Shown here one piece after another: positions 8,704-18,231 of a stretch of DNA of 64,000 nucleotides. A program made the position numbers and the translations under genes. The notes beneath the pieces are model-generated. The model was not told the DNA's origin. It saw only the letters and a list, made by a program, of their open reading frames with translations, and ran no database searches. The stretch comes from an uncultured Allomuricauda sp. (GTDB lineage: Bacteria; Bacteroidota; Bacteroidia; Flavobacteriales; Flavobacteriaceae), in contig NZ_CANMUU010000003.1 of NCBI RefSeq assembly GCF_947501165.1, positions 62,001-126,000 of the forward strand, given 5' to 3'. Each line of letters starts with the position of its first letter. The stretch's first letter is position 1.

Positions 8704-11700
8704 TTAAAAAGTTACATCAAGTCCCAACGTGAATACTCTTGCTATTGGAAAGGCACCATAGTTAACATTACGAACCAAGGCAGTATCTCCAGACCTATTG
8801 ATTTCTGGATTGCCATTTTCATATTCCGTAAAGAGAAAAGGATTTTGTATGCTGGTGTAAACACGTGCATTCCTAAAGAAATTACCCGAATCTTCACCGT
8901 TTATATTATATCCTAAAGTAATATTACGAACCCATAGGTAATCGCCATCCTCTACATAAAATGTATTGGGTTGACGAAATCGCTGGCGGCTTCTCGCACT
9001 GGCTGTTCCAGGAATACCGCCTAAAGCGGGGTCTTGCCCAGGTCGCCATCTTTCTAATTGTCTGGTGTCAACATTGAACACCCCGTCTTGGTTGCCGTTA
9101 AACTGCGTAAAACCATTGAATATTTGTTGACCTACCGCCCCAACAAAAATCATGCTGAGGTCTAGGTTTTTATATCTAAAGGTATGCACCATTCCATAAT
9201 TAAAATCGGGATTGGGATTCCCGATAATCATGAAATCTTCAGCATCACCCAAAATACCATCACCATTACCGTCTTCGTATTTTAAAGAACCTACCTGTTG
9301 TGAATTGTCATCATATTTAGGTACATCCGGGTTATCCAAATCTTCTTGGGTGAACAGACCAGTAACCTTAAAACCTCGGTATAGTCCTACTTCTTCACCA
9401 ACAGCAGTTTCAGTAAATTGACGAGCAATCACACCGCGTCTAATAAATCCTGCATCTGCGGACAACTCCAATACCTCACTTCGATTACGGGTAAAATTAA
9501 GGTTGGCATCCCATTGAAATTCCTTACCGCCAAAGACGTTTTTCAATTGCAATTCAATTTCAATACCCCTATTTTGAATACTGCCCAAATTTGTCAATAT
9601 AGAGCCAAAGCCAGAGGTAGTAGGTAAGGGTAAATCTTCTAAAAAGCCTTCGGTTTCAATATTATAATAATCTACGCCCAAAAAGATTTTGTTGTTCAAA
9701 AAGCCCAAATCAACCCCAAAATTGGTTTCTTCGGCTTCTTCCCAGGTCAATAAAGAGTTTGGGAGACTGGTCACTGCACTTCCTGGAGCATTGTTTCCTC
9801 CAAAGACATAATCAGGTCTTGGCGTATTGGGATTGGATGGATTGATTCGACCTTGGGCCTGAAAATTTCCAATATTGGCATTGCTACCACTAATACCATA
9901 TCCACCTTCCAGTTTAAATTCTGAAATAGTGTTTTTAATGTTCTTCCAAAAAGGTTCGTTTGAGATACGCCAAGCAGCGGCCACTGAAGGGAAATTACCA
10001 AAACGTGTATCAGCGCCAAAACGTGAAGAACCATCACGACGTATGGTACCTGTAACATAATATTTATCCTTGTAGGCATAATCCAATCGGCCAATAAAGG
10101 AAACTAGTTTGTTTTCGCCAGCTTCGCCCCTCCCAGTGAAATTATTAATGTTCTCAGGATTCACATTGTCAGAATTAGGAATTCTTATAGATGGGTCAAT
10201 AATATCTACAGCACGGATAATGGTATTATCAGAACGCCTTACCTCTAAATTAGCCCCAATCAAGGCGTCAATACGGTGATTTTCGGCAATGGTGGTAGAG
10301 TATCTCAAGGTGTTTTCCCAAATCCAATTAAAATTGGTCAATTCGTCGATGCCTGCCCTTGCTTGCCTGGTTCCCAATAAATTGGGGGTCAAATTGCTGC
10401 CCGGAAAATCCGAAGGTTCAAAGAAGGTGTTTCTACGATCGATATACTGGATTGACCCGAAGGTTTTAGCTGTAAGCCCCTTTATTATATCCACCTCTAA
10501 AAAACCTCCTGCCAAAAGTTGGTTTGTACGGCGATTATCTTCTCTTTCGGTTAAAAGATATACCGGATTTACATTGAAAAAAGGCAGGACATCTCCCCGG
10601 GCGATATTGGTCAACTCTCCGTTCTCGTCAAACACAGAAGCAGAGGGGTCTAACCATCTAGATAAAGGTACCGCATTAAAAATTTGGAAGTTCTCACGAC
10701 CTGCATCTGTACGCCCCCCTGTAGCAATGGTTTGGGTGGGTGCTAGATTAAAGCCAACTCGAATGTCATCGGTTACGTCTACATCAATGTTAGCCCTAAT
10801 GCTATATCGTTTGAAATTGGTATTTATCAACGTACCATCTTGGTTGGTATAATTGGTTGAAATGTTGTAACGAACATTTTCGGTACCCCCGTTTACACCG
10901 ACATTGTATTCAGAAATCAATGCGCTTCTTGTGATTTCATCAAACCAATTGGTGCCTTCTCCCAAATTGCCCAAAGCAATCAATCGGTCCAATTCTGCTT
11001 CCTCACCTGCTCCCAAAGAACCTGTGGCGAAGCGCTGGTCCTCGAAAATTTCTATTCTATATCGTCGTAATTCTTCCGCATTCAATATATTGGGTTGTTC
11101 AAATTCAGGAATACTCTGAAAACCTGTGGATACTCCAAATGTAATAGTAGGTTTTCCTATTTTTCCACGTTTTGTAGTTATTACCACTACCCCATTGGAA
11201 GCACGAGAACCATAGATGGCCTTTGCCGAAGCATCTTTTAAAACACTGATAGACTCAATGCTATTTGGGTCAATGGAACTCAATACAAAGTTATCCCGTT
11301 GGCTGTTAACATTACCCAAAGGAATTCCATCCACTACATATAAAGGGGCATTATTGGCTCCGGTCGATGCCACACCCCGAATCAAGATTTCAGGTCCTCC
11401 ACCGGGTGCTCCATTTTGTCGAAGTTGGACCCCGGAAACCTGACCGGAAAGAGCTTGTTCAAAAGTAGTTATGGGTTGATCTTCAATAGTTGCAGCCTGC
11501 ACCGTAGAAACGGCACCAGTCAAATCCTCTCGGTTTCGGGTACCATAACCAATGACGACCACTTCGTCAAGTTGGGCAGTATCTTCTGTTAAAACGATGT
11601 CTATCGTGTTTCTTCCATCAATGACCACCTCTCGTTCAACATACCCTATATAAGAGTATACAAGAGTGGAACCCTCGGATACGGTTATAGAGTATTGACC

Positions 11701-11904
11701 ATCAAAATCTGTCTGTGTTCCATTTGTAGTACCTTTTTCAATAATTGTGGCACCCGGTAAAGGCCCACCGGTTTCAGCAGTGATGGTACCCGTAACTGTC
11801 CTGGTTTGACCAATAGCTGAAAAACTATTTAAGACAAGTGCCAAAAGAACTAGGAAAAAGGACAAACCTTTAGAAACGGCTTTCTCAGTTGGCTTTTTTT
11901 TCAT
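8704..11904 (-). CDS. SusC/RagA-family TonB-linked outer membrane transporter
   Basis: 1066 residues. A signal peptide (residues about 1-32) is followed by a carboxypeptidase-D-like regulatory domain (about 34-112: RTVTGTITAETGGPLPGA, TLVYSYIGYVEREV), a TonB-box-like region DEVVVIGYGT near 113-122, a plug domain (VQLRQNGAPGGGPEILIRG, VDGIPL, SIDPNSIESISVLKDASA, YGSRASNGVVVITTKRG) and a 22-strand barrel ending in LGLDVTF. It imports glycan oligosaccharides across the outer membrane using the TonB-ExbBD system. It is the first gene of the minus-strand operon. A copy of the locus-wide 16-bp motif lies about 144 bp upstream of the ATG, between this gene and the GntR regulator. Confidence 0.96.
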   Translation of the reverse strand: MKKKPTEKAVSKGLSFFLVLLALVLNSFSAIGQTRTVTGTITAETGGPLPGATIIEKGTTNGTQTDFDGQYSITVSEGSTLVYSYIGYVEREVVIDGRNTIDIVLTEDTAQLDEVVVIGYGTRNREDLTGAVSTVQAATIEDQPITTFEQALSGQVSGVQLRQNGAPGGGPEILIRGVASTGANNAPLYVVDGIPLGNVNSQRDNFVLSSIDPNSIESISVLKDASAKAIYGSRASNGVVVITTKRGKIGKPTITFGVSTGFQSIPEFEQPNILNAEELRRYRIEIFEDQRFATGSLGAGEEAELDRLIALGNLGEGTNWFDEITRSALISEYNVGVNGGTENVRYNISTNYTNQDGTLINTNFKRYSIRANIDVDVTDDIRVGFNLAPTQTIATGGRTDAGRENFQIFNAVPLSRWLDPSASVFDENGELTNIARGDVLPFFNVNPVYLLTEREDNRRTNQLLAGGFLEVDIIKGLTAKTFGSIQYIDRRNTFFEPSDFPGSNLTPNLLGTRQARAGIDELTNFNWIWENTLRYSTTIAENHRIDALIGANLEVRRSDNTIIRAVDIIDPSIRIPNSDNVNPENINNFTGRGEAGENKLVSFIGRLDYAYKDKYYVTGTIRRDGSSRFGADTRFGNFPSVAAAWRISNEPFWKNIKNTISEFKLEGGYGISGSNANIGNFQAQGRINPSNPNTPRPDYVFGGNNAPGSAVTSLPNSLLTWEEAEETNFGVDLGFLNNKIFLGVDYYNIETEGFLEDLPLPTTSGFGSILTNLGSIQNRGIEIELQLKNVFGGKEFQWDANLNFTRNRSEVLELSADAGFIRRGVIARQFTETAVGEEVGLYRGFKVTGLFTQEDLDNPDVPKYDDNSQQVGSLKYEDGNGDGILGDAEDFMIIGNPNPDFNYGMVHTFRYKNLDLSMIFVGAVGQQIFNGFTQFNGNQDGVFNVDTRQLERWRPGQDPALGGIPGTASARSRQRFRQPNTFYVEDGDYLWVRNITLGYNINGEDSGNFFRNARVYTSIQNPFLFTEYENGNPEINRSGDTALVRNVNYGAFPIARVFTLGLDVTF

Positions 11905-12047
11905 ACTTAGTTTTGTTTAGTCGTTTGAATTTTTTTGAGAAAAGAACTGAAATACACCCTAAAAATTTTCATGTAATCAAAAACTTACAGGTTTAAATGC
12001 ATATTTATCAATACTTAACAATAATATAACCTAGACAAAAACTATCC

Positions 12048-12063
12048 ATCCTGTACTGTACTG
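12048..12063 (-). promoter_or_regulatory. Putative operator of the locus regulator, copy 1 (before susC)
   Basis: Read on the minus strand this is CAGTACAGTACAGGAT. It matches two other sites in the locus (13284 and 20838) at 12 or more of 16 positions, including an invariant AGTACAGGAT core. It contains the near-palindrome GTACAGTAC. It is in sense orientation about 144 bp upstream of the susC start codon. Confidence 0.6.
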
Positions 12064-12134
12064 TGGGGTATTTAATTCAGGTTAAGATGGAAATCAGAAA
12101 AGAGCTTTTACTGATTTGAAACAGGAAGAAAGAA

Positions 12135-13187
12135 TTAAACAGAATGTCTGTCAATTAGATTGAAGTCATTTTTTTGGGTAACCATTTTGTCTTGCAATAT
12201 CATTTTTGCAGCCTCGGTTCCCATTTTTGTAAAGTCTGTGCTGATAACGGTAATACCCAAAAGTTCTTTCAATGGTGTGTCGTTGTAAGAAATGATGCCG
12301 ACGTCTTCCCCAAACTTATAATGCCTATCTCTTAGTTGTTTAACCAAGTTGACAAGGTCAGCTTCTTCAATCATTATGAAGAGATCATGAAGTTGCAATT
12401 CCATACTATCATATATTTCATCTAGAACCTCATAATCTATGGAATGCTCGGCGCAAAACTTTATGAACCCTGAAACAATTCCCTTGGGATAGGGATATAC
12501 CGATTTTGATGGATAAACGAGAATGATCTTCTGATACTTTTTTACTTTATCCAATCCTTGGGAGAGGGCAACATAGATGTCTTCTGAAAAGTCTTGGTAT
12601 ATGCGACCGACCTTCATGGAAAGGCTAAGAATATTCCTGTCCATGATAATAAGTTTTTCTTCGGGAATTTTTCGAATTACTTCCAAAATCTCATGGGTAC
12701 ATCCCATATGTTTCAAATCTTCATTCTTAAAATGAGGCATTATCACAAACTGATCGTACTCTTTTATACGTTTCGACAGAATATCCTTGAAAACGGTAGG
12801 CTCGCAGTGATAGATATACAAATCGACCTGGGCTTTAGACCCCAATGTCTGAACGAAAGAGTTGAAAACCCTCATTTTGTAGGAGCTCAATTTGTTAATT
12901 AGGAACAGTACTTTGATTTTAGAAGAAAAATCAGTTCTGGCCACGTAAAAACCTTTGCCCTTTACAGATTCAATTATATTTTGTTTTCTTAGAATTCCAT
13001 ATGCTTTCTCTACCGTATCTCTAGAAAGCAAGCACTCTTCACTGACCTCATTGATTGAAGGTATTTTTTCACCTTTTAGCAAATATCCCTTCCCTATTGC
13101 TTCCATTATGGAGTCAACAATCTGTTTGTATTTGGGTATTCTAGAATTTACATCTACTTTGATGTGTTCAATACTATTAGTGGCCAT
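12135..13187 (-). CDS. GntR-family regulator with sugar-binding-protein-like effector domain
   Basis: 350 residues. Residues about 10-78 form a GntR winged helix-turn-helix (SRIPKYKQIVDSIMEAI, GEKIPSINEVSEECLLSRDTVEKAYGIL, ESVKGKGFYVA). The remainder, from about KIKVLFLINKLSSYKMR, resembles the periplasmic-binding-protein/LacI effector fold (LINKLSSYK, LYIYHCEP, VGIISYNDTPLKELLGITVISTDFTKMGTEAAKMIL). This combination is found in sugar-responsive regulators of Bacteroidota, in contrast to the GntR-FadR or HutC types. It lies between the two arms of the locus and diverges from the rhamnose genes, so it is the obvious candidate to bind the 16-bp motif; rhamnose, rhamnulose or a phosphorylated intermediate could be the ligand. 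The binding and ligand are inference. Confidence 0.88.
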   Translation of the reverse strand: MATNSIEHIKVDVNSRIPKYKQIVDSIMEAIGKGYLLKGEKIPSINEVSEECLLSRDTVEKAYGILRKQNIIESVKGKGFYVARTDFSSKIKVLFLINKLSSYKMRVFNSFVQTLGSKAQVDLYIYHCEPTVFKDILSKRIKEYDQFVIMPHFKNEDLKHMGCTHEILEVIRKIPEEKLIIMDRNILSLSMKVGRIYQDFSEDIYVALSQGLDKVKKYQKIILVYPSKSVYPYPKGIVSGFIKFCAEHSIDYEVLDEIYDSMELQLHDLFIMIEEADLVNLVKQLRDRHYKFGEDVGIISYNDTPLKELLGITVISTDFTKMGTEAAKMILQDKMVTQKNDFNLIDRHSV

Positions 13188-13283
13188 TTCGTTTCTAATA
13201 ACTATGTAATTCTTAATCTTTTAATAAAAGCTAAAAGTATTAATTAAAAAGTAGATTGATAAGTTTTACCTATCTTGACGGTG

Positions 13284-13299
13284 CAGTATAGTACAGGAT
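13284..13299 (+). promoter_or_regulatory. Putative operator of the locus regulator, copy 2 (regulator/rhamnose gene intergenic)
   Basis: CAGTATAGTACAGGAT, in sense orientation 60 bp before the chosen ATG of the aldolase-dehydrogenase gene and about 96 bp upstream of the divergent GntR gene. Because the region is shared, a regulator bound here could control both the rhamnose genes and itself. Confidence 0.6.
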
Positions 13300-13359
13300 G
13301 CCTGAACTCGTTCGTTGTTCTATTTTCGTCTTGAAAGTGGCTTAAAACACTTCAAAAAT

Positions 13360-15459
13360 ATGCAAACAAGAACTTTTGATCATGTTGATTATTTATGGGA
13401 CGACGAAAAAGCCAATGCATTGGGTGATGACCAACTAGCATTGTTCCTATACCGTTCTAACATTCTGGGCTCCGACCTTCGAATCACTAATTATGGCGGT
13501 GGTAATACTAGCTGTAAGACCCTTGAAAAAGATCCTCTGACCAACGAAGAGGTAGAGGTTATGTGGGTTAAGGGTTCAGGAGGCGACATTGGGACATTGA
13601 CCAGACAAGGGATTGCTGGATTGTATACGGAACGTCTCAAAGATTTAAAGAGAGTCTACAGGGGCCTTCAACATGAAGATGAAATGGTGGCCTTATTTAA
13701 TCACTGCCTCTATGACCTTAACAGCAAAGCACCTTCCATAGACACACCACTTCACGGATTGCTGCCTTTCAAACACATTGACCATTTACATCCTGATGCT
13801 CTCATTGCAATTGCGGCAACAAAGGACAGTAAAAAAATTACTGAAGAAATCTGGGGCGATACGATGGGATGGGTCCCATGGCAACGTCCTGGTTTTGATT
13901 TAGGGCTTCAATTGGAAAAGTGTTTAAATGAGAATCCTGGAATCCGTGGTATAGTGCTGGAAAGTCATGGCTTATTCACATGGGGCGAAACTTCTTATGA
14001 ATGTTACTTGAACAGTCTTGAAGCCATCGAAATGGCTTCAGAATATATTAACGAACACATCGAAAAGAAGGGTCATGTCTTTAGTGGAGAAAAAATAGAA
14101 AGTCTACCCTCCCAAGAGCGAAAAGAACAAGCTTCTATCTTAGCTCCCCTTTTACGCGGTCTTTGTTCTAGTGAAAAACCGATGATCGGGCATTTTACCG
14201 ACGATGAACGTGTATTGGAGTTTATTAATAGTCATGATTTGGAAAAGCTGGCTCCCTTGGGCACATCTTGTCCTGATCATTTCTTGCGTACCAAAATACA
14301 ACCCTTAGTGCTCTCTATTGATAAATCCGATAATCTTACGGATACCAATGGGATTTTAGAAAAACTTCGCCCTCAGTTCGAAGCCTATCGAGCATCCTAC
14401 AAGGACTATTATGAGACCTGTAAACATGACAACAGTCCGGCAATGCGAGACCCAAATCCAGTGGTTATCATTTATCCAGGGGTTGGTATGTTCACCTTTG
14501 CCAAGAACAAGCAAACGGCAAGAGTTGCCAGTGAATTTTATATCAACGCCATTAATGTAATGCGTGGGGCCGAAGCAATTTCTACCTATATAGCCTTACC
14601 TAGACAAGAAGCCTTTGATATTGAATATTGGTTACTTGAAGAAGCAAAACTACAGCGTATGCCAAAAGAACGCCCTCTTTCTAGAAAGGTGGCCGTCATT
14701 ACGGGCGCTGCTGGGGGTATTGGCAAAGCTATTGCCGATAAATTAATAGCTGAAGGCGCAAATGTGGTCATTACCGATGTCAATGAAGATAACTTAAGGG
14801 GCATTAGTAGTTCTTATGACAAAGATATCGCTAGTACTACGATTTGTGATGTCACAGACCCTGTCTCAATAGACAATACCTATAAGAAAGCATGCCTTGA
14901 TTTTGGCGGCGTTGATATTGTTGTTCATTCCGCTGGGTTAGCCATTTCGAAACCGTTAGAAGAGACCACTTTGGAAGATTGGGATCTCTTGCAGAACGTT
15001 TTAGTGAAAGGACAGTTTTTGATGGTACAAAAAGGGGTCGCTATTATGAAAAAGCAAAATCTTGGCGGCAATATTGTGAATATTGCCAGTAAGAATGGAC
15101 TTATGGCAGGTCCTAACAATGTTGGATATGGTACTGCCAAAGCAGCACAACAGCACATGACACGCTTGTTAGCAGCCGAATTGGGAGATCTAAAAATTCG
15201 TGTGAACACGGTAAATCCAGATGGGGTAATTGTGGGAAGTAAAATATGGGAAGGTGATTGGGCTGAAGGTCGTGCTAAAGCCTATGGTATCTCAGTAGAA
15301 GATCTTCCAAAACATTATGCAAAACGCAACCTACTGAACGAAATTATACTACCAGAAGATATTGCCAATGCTGTTTTCACATTGGTCGCCATTTTGGATA
15401 AGAGTACAGGCAACACCATTAATGTCGACGGAGGAATGGCCAATGCTTTTGTACGATAA
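13360..15459 (+). CDS. rhaEW: Bifunctional rhamnulose-1-phosphate aldolase / L-lactaldehyde dehydrogenase
   Basis: About 699 residues from ATG 13360 (an upstream ATG at 13315 gives an extension without family features). The N-terminal half is a class II aldolase: TNYGGGNTS, and a metal-binding HIDHLHPD near 139-146 with ESHGLFTWG near 200-208. The C-terminal part from about 440 is a short-chain dehydrogenase: TGAAGGIG NAD motif, NIASKNG, and catalytic YGTAK (Tyr about 589, Lys about 593). The aldolase splits L-rhamnulose-1-phosphate to dihydroxyacetone phosphate and L-lactaldehyde, and the dehydrogenase then oxidises lactaldehyde, most likely to L-lactate. This fusion is the family known as RhaD_aldol-ADH. 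It heads the plus-strand catabolic operon and is followed by the isomerase and kinase. Confidence 0.93.
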   Translation: MQTRTFDHVDYLWDDEKANALGDDQLALFLYRSNILGSDLRITNYGGGNTSCKTLEKDPLTNEEVEVMWVKGSGGDIGTLTRQGIAGLYTERLKDLKRVYRGLQHEDEMVALFNHCLYDLNSKAPSIDTPLHGLLPFKHIDHLHPDALIAIAATKDSKKITEEIWGDTMGWVPWQRPGFDLGLQLEKCLNENPGIRGIVLESHGLFTWGETSYECYLNSLEAIEMASEYINEHIEKKGHVFSGEKIESLPSQERKEQASILAPLLRGLCSSEKPMIGHFTDDERVLEFINSHDLEKLAPLGTSCPDHFLRTKIQPLVLSIDKSDNLTDTNGILEKLRPQFEAYRASYKDYYETCKHDNSPAMRDPNPVVIIYPGVGMFTFAKNKQTARVASEFYINAINVMRGAEAISTYIALPRQEAFDIEYWLLEEAKLQRMPKERPLSRKVAVITGAAGGIGKAIADKLIAEGANVVITDVNEDNLRGISSSYDKDIASTTICDVTDPVSIDNTYKKACLDFGGVDIVVHSAGLAISKPLEETTLEDWDLLQNVLVKGQFLMVQKGVAIMKKQNLGGNIVNIASKNGLMAGPNNVGYGTAKAAQQHMTRLLAAELGDLKIRVNTVNPDGVIVGSKIWEGDWAEGRAKAYGISVEDLPKHYAKRNLLNEIILPEDIANAVFTLVAILDKSTGNTINVDGGMANAFVR

Positions 15460-15540
15460 ATCCTTTGACCTAATATACTAACGGATGTCATAAATTTGAT
15501 TACATCCTTCAAAAAAACTAATCAAGATAGCTTTGCCACC

Positions 15541-16821
15541 ATGAAACTGAGTGTCGAAAAAATCATCGAACAAAATCAAAAATGGTTGGAGACCCATGAG
15601 GCTGCTTATAGTTTTCTAGCAGAACAACTGGAAAAGAACGGAACCAATGTGGAGCGTATTTTAAAGAAGCTGAAAGATTTGCAAGTGGCTATTCCCAGTT
15701 GGGCACTGGGAGCAGGAGGAACAAGGTTCGGAAGATTTTCCTATCAAGGTGAGCCAGCCACTTTGAAAGATAAAATAAGTGACGTAGGCTTGCTTCATGC
15801 ATTGACCCAGACTGCTGGAGCAATTTCGCTTCATATTCCTTGGGATATCCCTGAAGATGCCAATGCTATTAAAGAATTCGCTGCTTCTTTAGGTATTGAA
15901 TTTGACGCTGTCAATTCCAATACATTTCAAGACAAATCAAAAATGAAAAAAAGTTACCGGTTTGGTTCGCTTTGTAACTCAGACACTTCTGTTCGAGACC
16001 TTGCCATCCAACATAATCTTGATGTCATTGATATTGGTGAAAAATTGGGTTCCAAAAGCCTTACGGTGTGGTTAGCCGACGGAAGTAATTTTCCTGGGCA
16101 ACACAATTTTCAGGAAACCCTGCAAAACACTAAAGATAGCTTGCAACACATTTATAAGTCCATGAGGGATGATTGGAAGCTCTTTATAGAATACAAACCG
16201 TATGAACCCAACTTTTATAGTACAGTTATCCAAGATTGGGGAACCTCTTTAATGTTAGCAGAAGCCTGTGGAGAAAGAGCATATACATTAGTCGACCTTG
16301 GACACCACTTGCCCAATACCAATATTGAACAAATTGTAGCTACTCTGATGATGAAAGGTAAGTTGGGAGGTTTTCATTTTAACGATAGTAAATATGGGGA
16401 CGATGATCTTACCGTGGGATCTATAAAACCGTATGCCTTGTTCTTGATTTGGAATGAATTGGTCTATGGTATGGAACACAACAAAAACAATCCATCACTT
16501 GCTTGGATGATTGATGCCAGCCATAACATCAAAGACCCGCTTGAAGATTTGCTACAATCTCTTGAAGCTATTCAGATAGCGCATGCGCAAGCCTTGCTCA
16601 TAGATCAAAACGCTTTGCGAGAAGCTCAAAAACAACAGGATGTAGTTCTATGTCAAGAAATCTTACAAGATGCATACCGCACAGATGTTAGACCCCTATT
16701 GAGAGAGGCACGATTGCAAAGCAATGCAGCCATAGAACCCATAGCCACCTACCGAGCTTTGAATGTTCGCAACCAGCTTATCAAAAAGAGGGGATTGCAT
16801 TCTGTGGCTTCTGGACTTTAA
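15541..16821 (+). CDS. rhaI: L-rhamnose isomerase, RhaI (Pseudomonas stutzeri-like) type
   Basis: 426 residues from ATG 15541; an earlier in-frame start at 15496 would add a non-conserved tail. The protein is a TIM-barrel sugar isomerase. The four metal ligands are visible as E217 (LFIEYKPYEP), D252 (LVDLGHHLPN), H279 (GGFHFNDSKYGDDD) and D325 (WMIDASHN), each exactly two positions before those of the P. stutzeri enzyme (E219, D254, H281, D327). It converts L-rhamnose to L-rhamnulose in the cytoplasm. The gap to the kinase gene is 9 bp. Length and motifs differ from the RhaA family of enterobacteria. Confidence 0.93.
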   Translation: MKLSVEKIIEQNQKWLETHEAAYSFLAEQLEKNGTNVERILKKLKDLQVAIPSWALGAGGTRFGRFSYQGEPATLKDKISDVGLLHALTQTAGAISLHIPWDIPEDANAIKEFAASLGIEFDAVNSNTFQDKSKMKKSYRFGSLCNSDTSVRDLAIQHNLDVIDIGEKLGSKSLTVWLADGSNFPGQHNFQETLQNTKDSLQHIYKSMRDDWKLFIEYKPYEPNFYSTVIQDWGTSLMLAEACGERAYTLVDLGHHLPNTNIEQIVATLMMKGKLGGFHFNDSKYGDDDLTVGSIKPYALFLIWNELVYGMEHNKNNPSLAWMIDASHNIKDPLEDLLQSLEAIQIAHAQALLIDQNALREAQKQQDVVLCQEILQDAYRTDVRPLLREARLQSNAAIEPIATYRALNVRNQLIKKRGLHSVASGL

Positions 16822-16830
16822 GGATTTTGT

Positions 16831-18231
16831 ATGGCAAGGAAAGAAGTTACAGCAATATTTGACATTGGAAAGACCAATAAAAAATTCTTTCTTTTTGATA
16901 GGAACTACAAGGAAGTCCACAAAGAATATAAACGGCTTGATGAAATTGAAGATGAAGACGGTTTTCCAACAGAAGACCTTTCTGCTCTGCAAATGTGGTT
17001 AAAACAATGTTTTGACAGAATCTTAGGTGCGAAAGATTTCAACGTTACCGGTATCAATTTCTCCACTTATGGAGCCAGTTTGGTGCATCTCGATAAGCAT
17101 GGCAAGATACTAACACCTTTATACAATTACTTAAAACCTATTCCAATTGACATTTTGAAGGAATTCTATGCAAAACATGGAGGCGAAGATATCATTGCTG
17201 CTGAAACAGCTTCACCACAATCAGGAATGCTCAACTCAGGGCTGCAATTGTTTTGGTTGAAACAAACAAAGCCTGAAATCTTTCAAAAAATTCGCTATTC
17301 ATTGCACTTGCCACAGTACCTTTCTTACCTCTTTACAGGAATCCCAGTTAGTGACTACACAAGTATTGGTTGCCATACCAATCTCTGGGATTATAGCACC
17401 CAAGATTACCATGAATGGGTATATAGCGAAGGTTTGGAAGGTGTACTTCCTCCAGTAGTTTCTACAAAGACCAGCATAAACTTGTACCACAAAGGAAAAC
17501 CCTTAAAAATTGGCGTTGGAATTCATGATAGTTCCGCTGCCCTACTCCCCTATCTTTTGGGAGAGCACAAACCATTTTTGCTCCTCTCTACGGGTACTTG
17601 GTCAGTAGCTATGAATCCTTTTACCGAAGATCCACTGACAGCTGATGATATTGAGAATAACTGCTTGAATTACATGCGCATTGATGGGAATCCTGTACGG
17701 GCATCGCGATTTTTTATGGGGAATGAGTACAACCTACAGGTCAAGAAATTGACCGAGTATTTCAACAAAACCAAAGGCTATCATCGGGGGATGAAGTTTG
17801 ATTTATCAATCTATCAAAAATTGCGGGCCAATACTATTCCGCATTTTAAGTTTGAAAGTATCCAGCTAAAGCATGAAAGAGCTGAAAAAACCGATTTGAA
17901 CGTATTTGACAATTTTGAAGAAGGGTATCACCAGTTAATGTTCGAGTTGTTACAATTGCAGTATCAAACCATAGAACGTACCATAGGCAATACGCCCATT
18001 AAGAAAATCTACATAGATGGTGGTTTTACCGATAATGACATTTTTGTGAAATTGATTGCGAATCATTTTACCCGATACAAAGTGCGAACCACACAGTCGC
18101 CATTGGGTTCCGCTTTGGGCGCCGCTATGGTAATGGGAAATGAAAAACTGGACAAAAGGTTTTTCAAGGAACATTATCGTATGAAGAAGTTGATGCCCTT
18201 ACAAATTCTAGCGAACAACAAACAAACATGA
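16831..18231 (+). CDS. rhaB: FGGY-family carbohydrate kinase, probable rhamnulokinase
   Basis: 466 residues. It has the two-lobed FGGY kinase layout: the N-terminal phosphate-binding strand VTAIFDIGKTNKKFFLFD, a central SIGCHTNLWDY segment, GVGIHDSSAALLPYLL with the catalytic-loop Asp, LLLSTGTWSVAMNPF, and the C-terminal adenosine region IYIDGGFTDNDIFVKLIA followed by PLGSALGAA. It should phosphorylate L-rhamnulose to L-rhamnulose-1-phosphate; the substrate is taken from its place between rhamnose isomerase and the aldolase fusion, not from residues specific to rhamnulokinase. Its stop overlaps the lactate dehydrogenase start by 4 bp (ATGA). Confidence 0.87.
   Translation: MARKEVTAIFDIGKTNKKFFLFDRNYKEVHKEYKRLDEIEDEDGFPTEDLSALQMWLKQCFDRILGAKDFNVTGINFSTYGASLVHLDKHGKILTPLYNYLKPIPIDILKEFYAKHGGEDIIAAETASPQSGMLNSGLQLFWLKQTKPEIFQKIRYSLHLPQYLSYLFTGIPVSDYTSIGCHTNLWDYSTQDYHEWVYSEGLEGVLPPVVSTKTSINLYHKGKPLKIGVGIHDSSAALLPYLLGEHKPFLLLSTGTWSVAMNPFTEDPLTADDIENNCLNYMRIDGNPVRASRFFMGNEYNLQVKKLTEYFNKTKGYHRGMKFDLSIYQKLRANTIPHFKFESIQLKHERAEKTDLNVFDNFEEGYHQLMFELLQLQYQTIERTIGNTPIKKIYIDGGFTDNDIFVKLIANHFTRYKVRTTQSPLGSALGAAMVMGNEKLDKRFFKEHYRMKKLMPLQILANNKQT

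Noticed and set aside
10289..10852. 187-codon plus-strand open frame inside the susC gene
   Set aside because: It lies antisense to a clear SusC reading frame, has no family features and arises from codon bias of the opposite strand.
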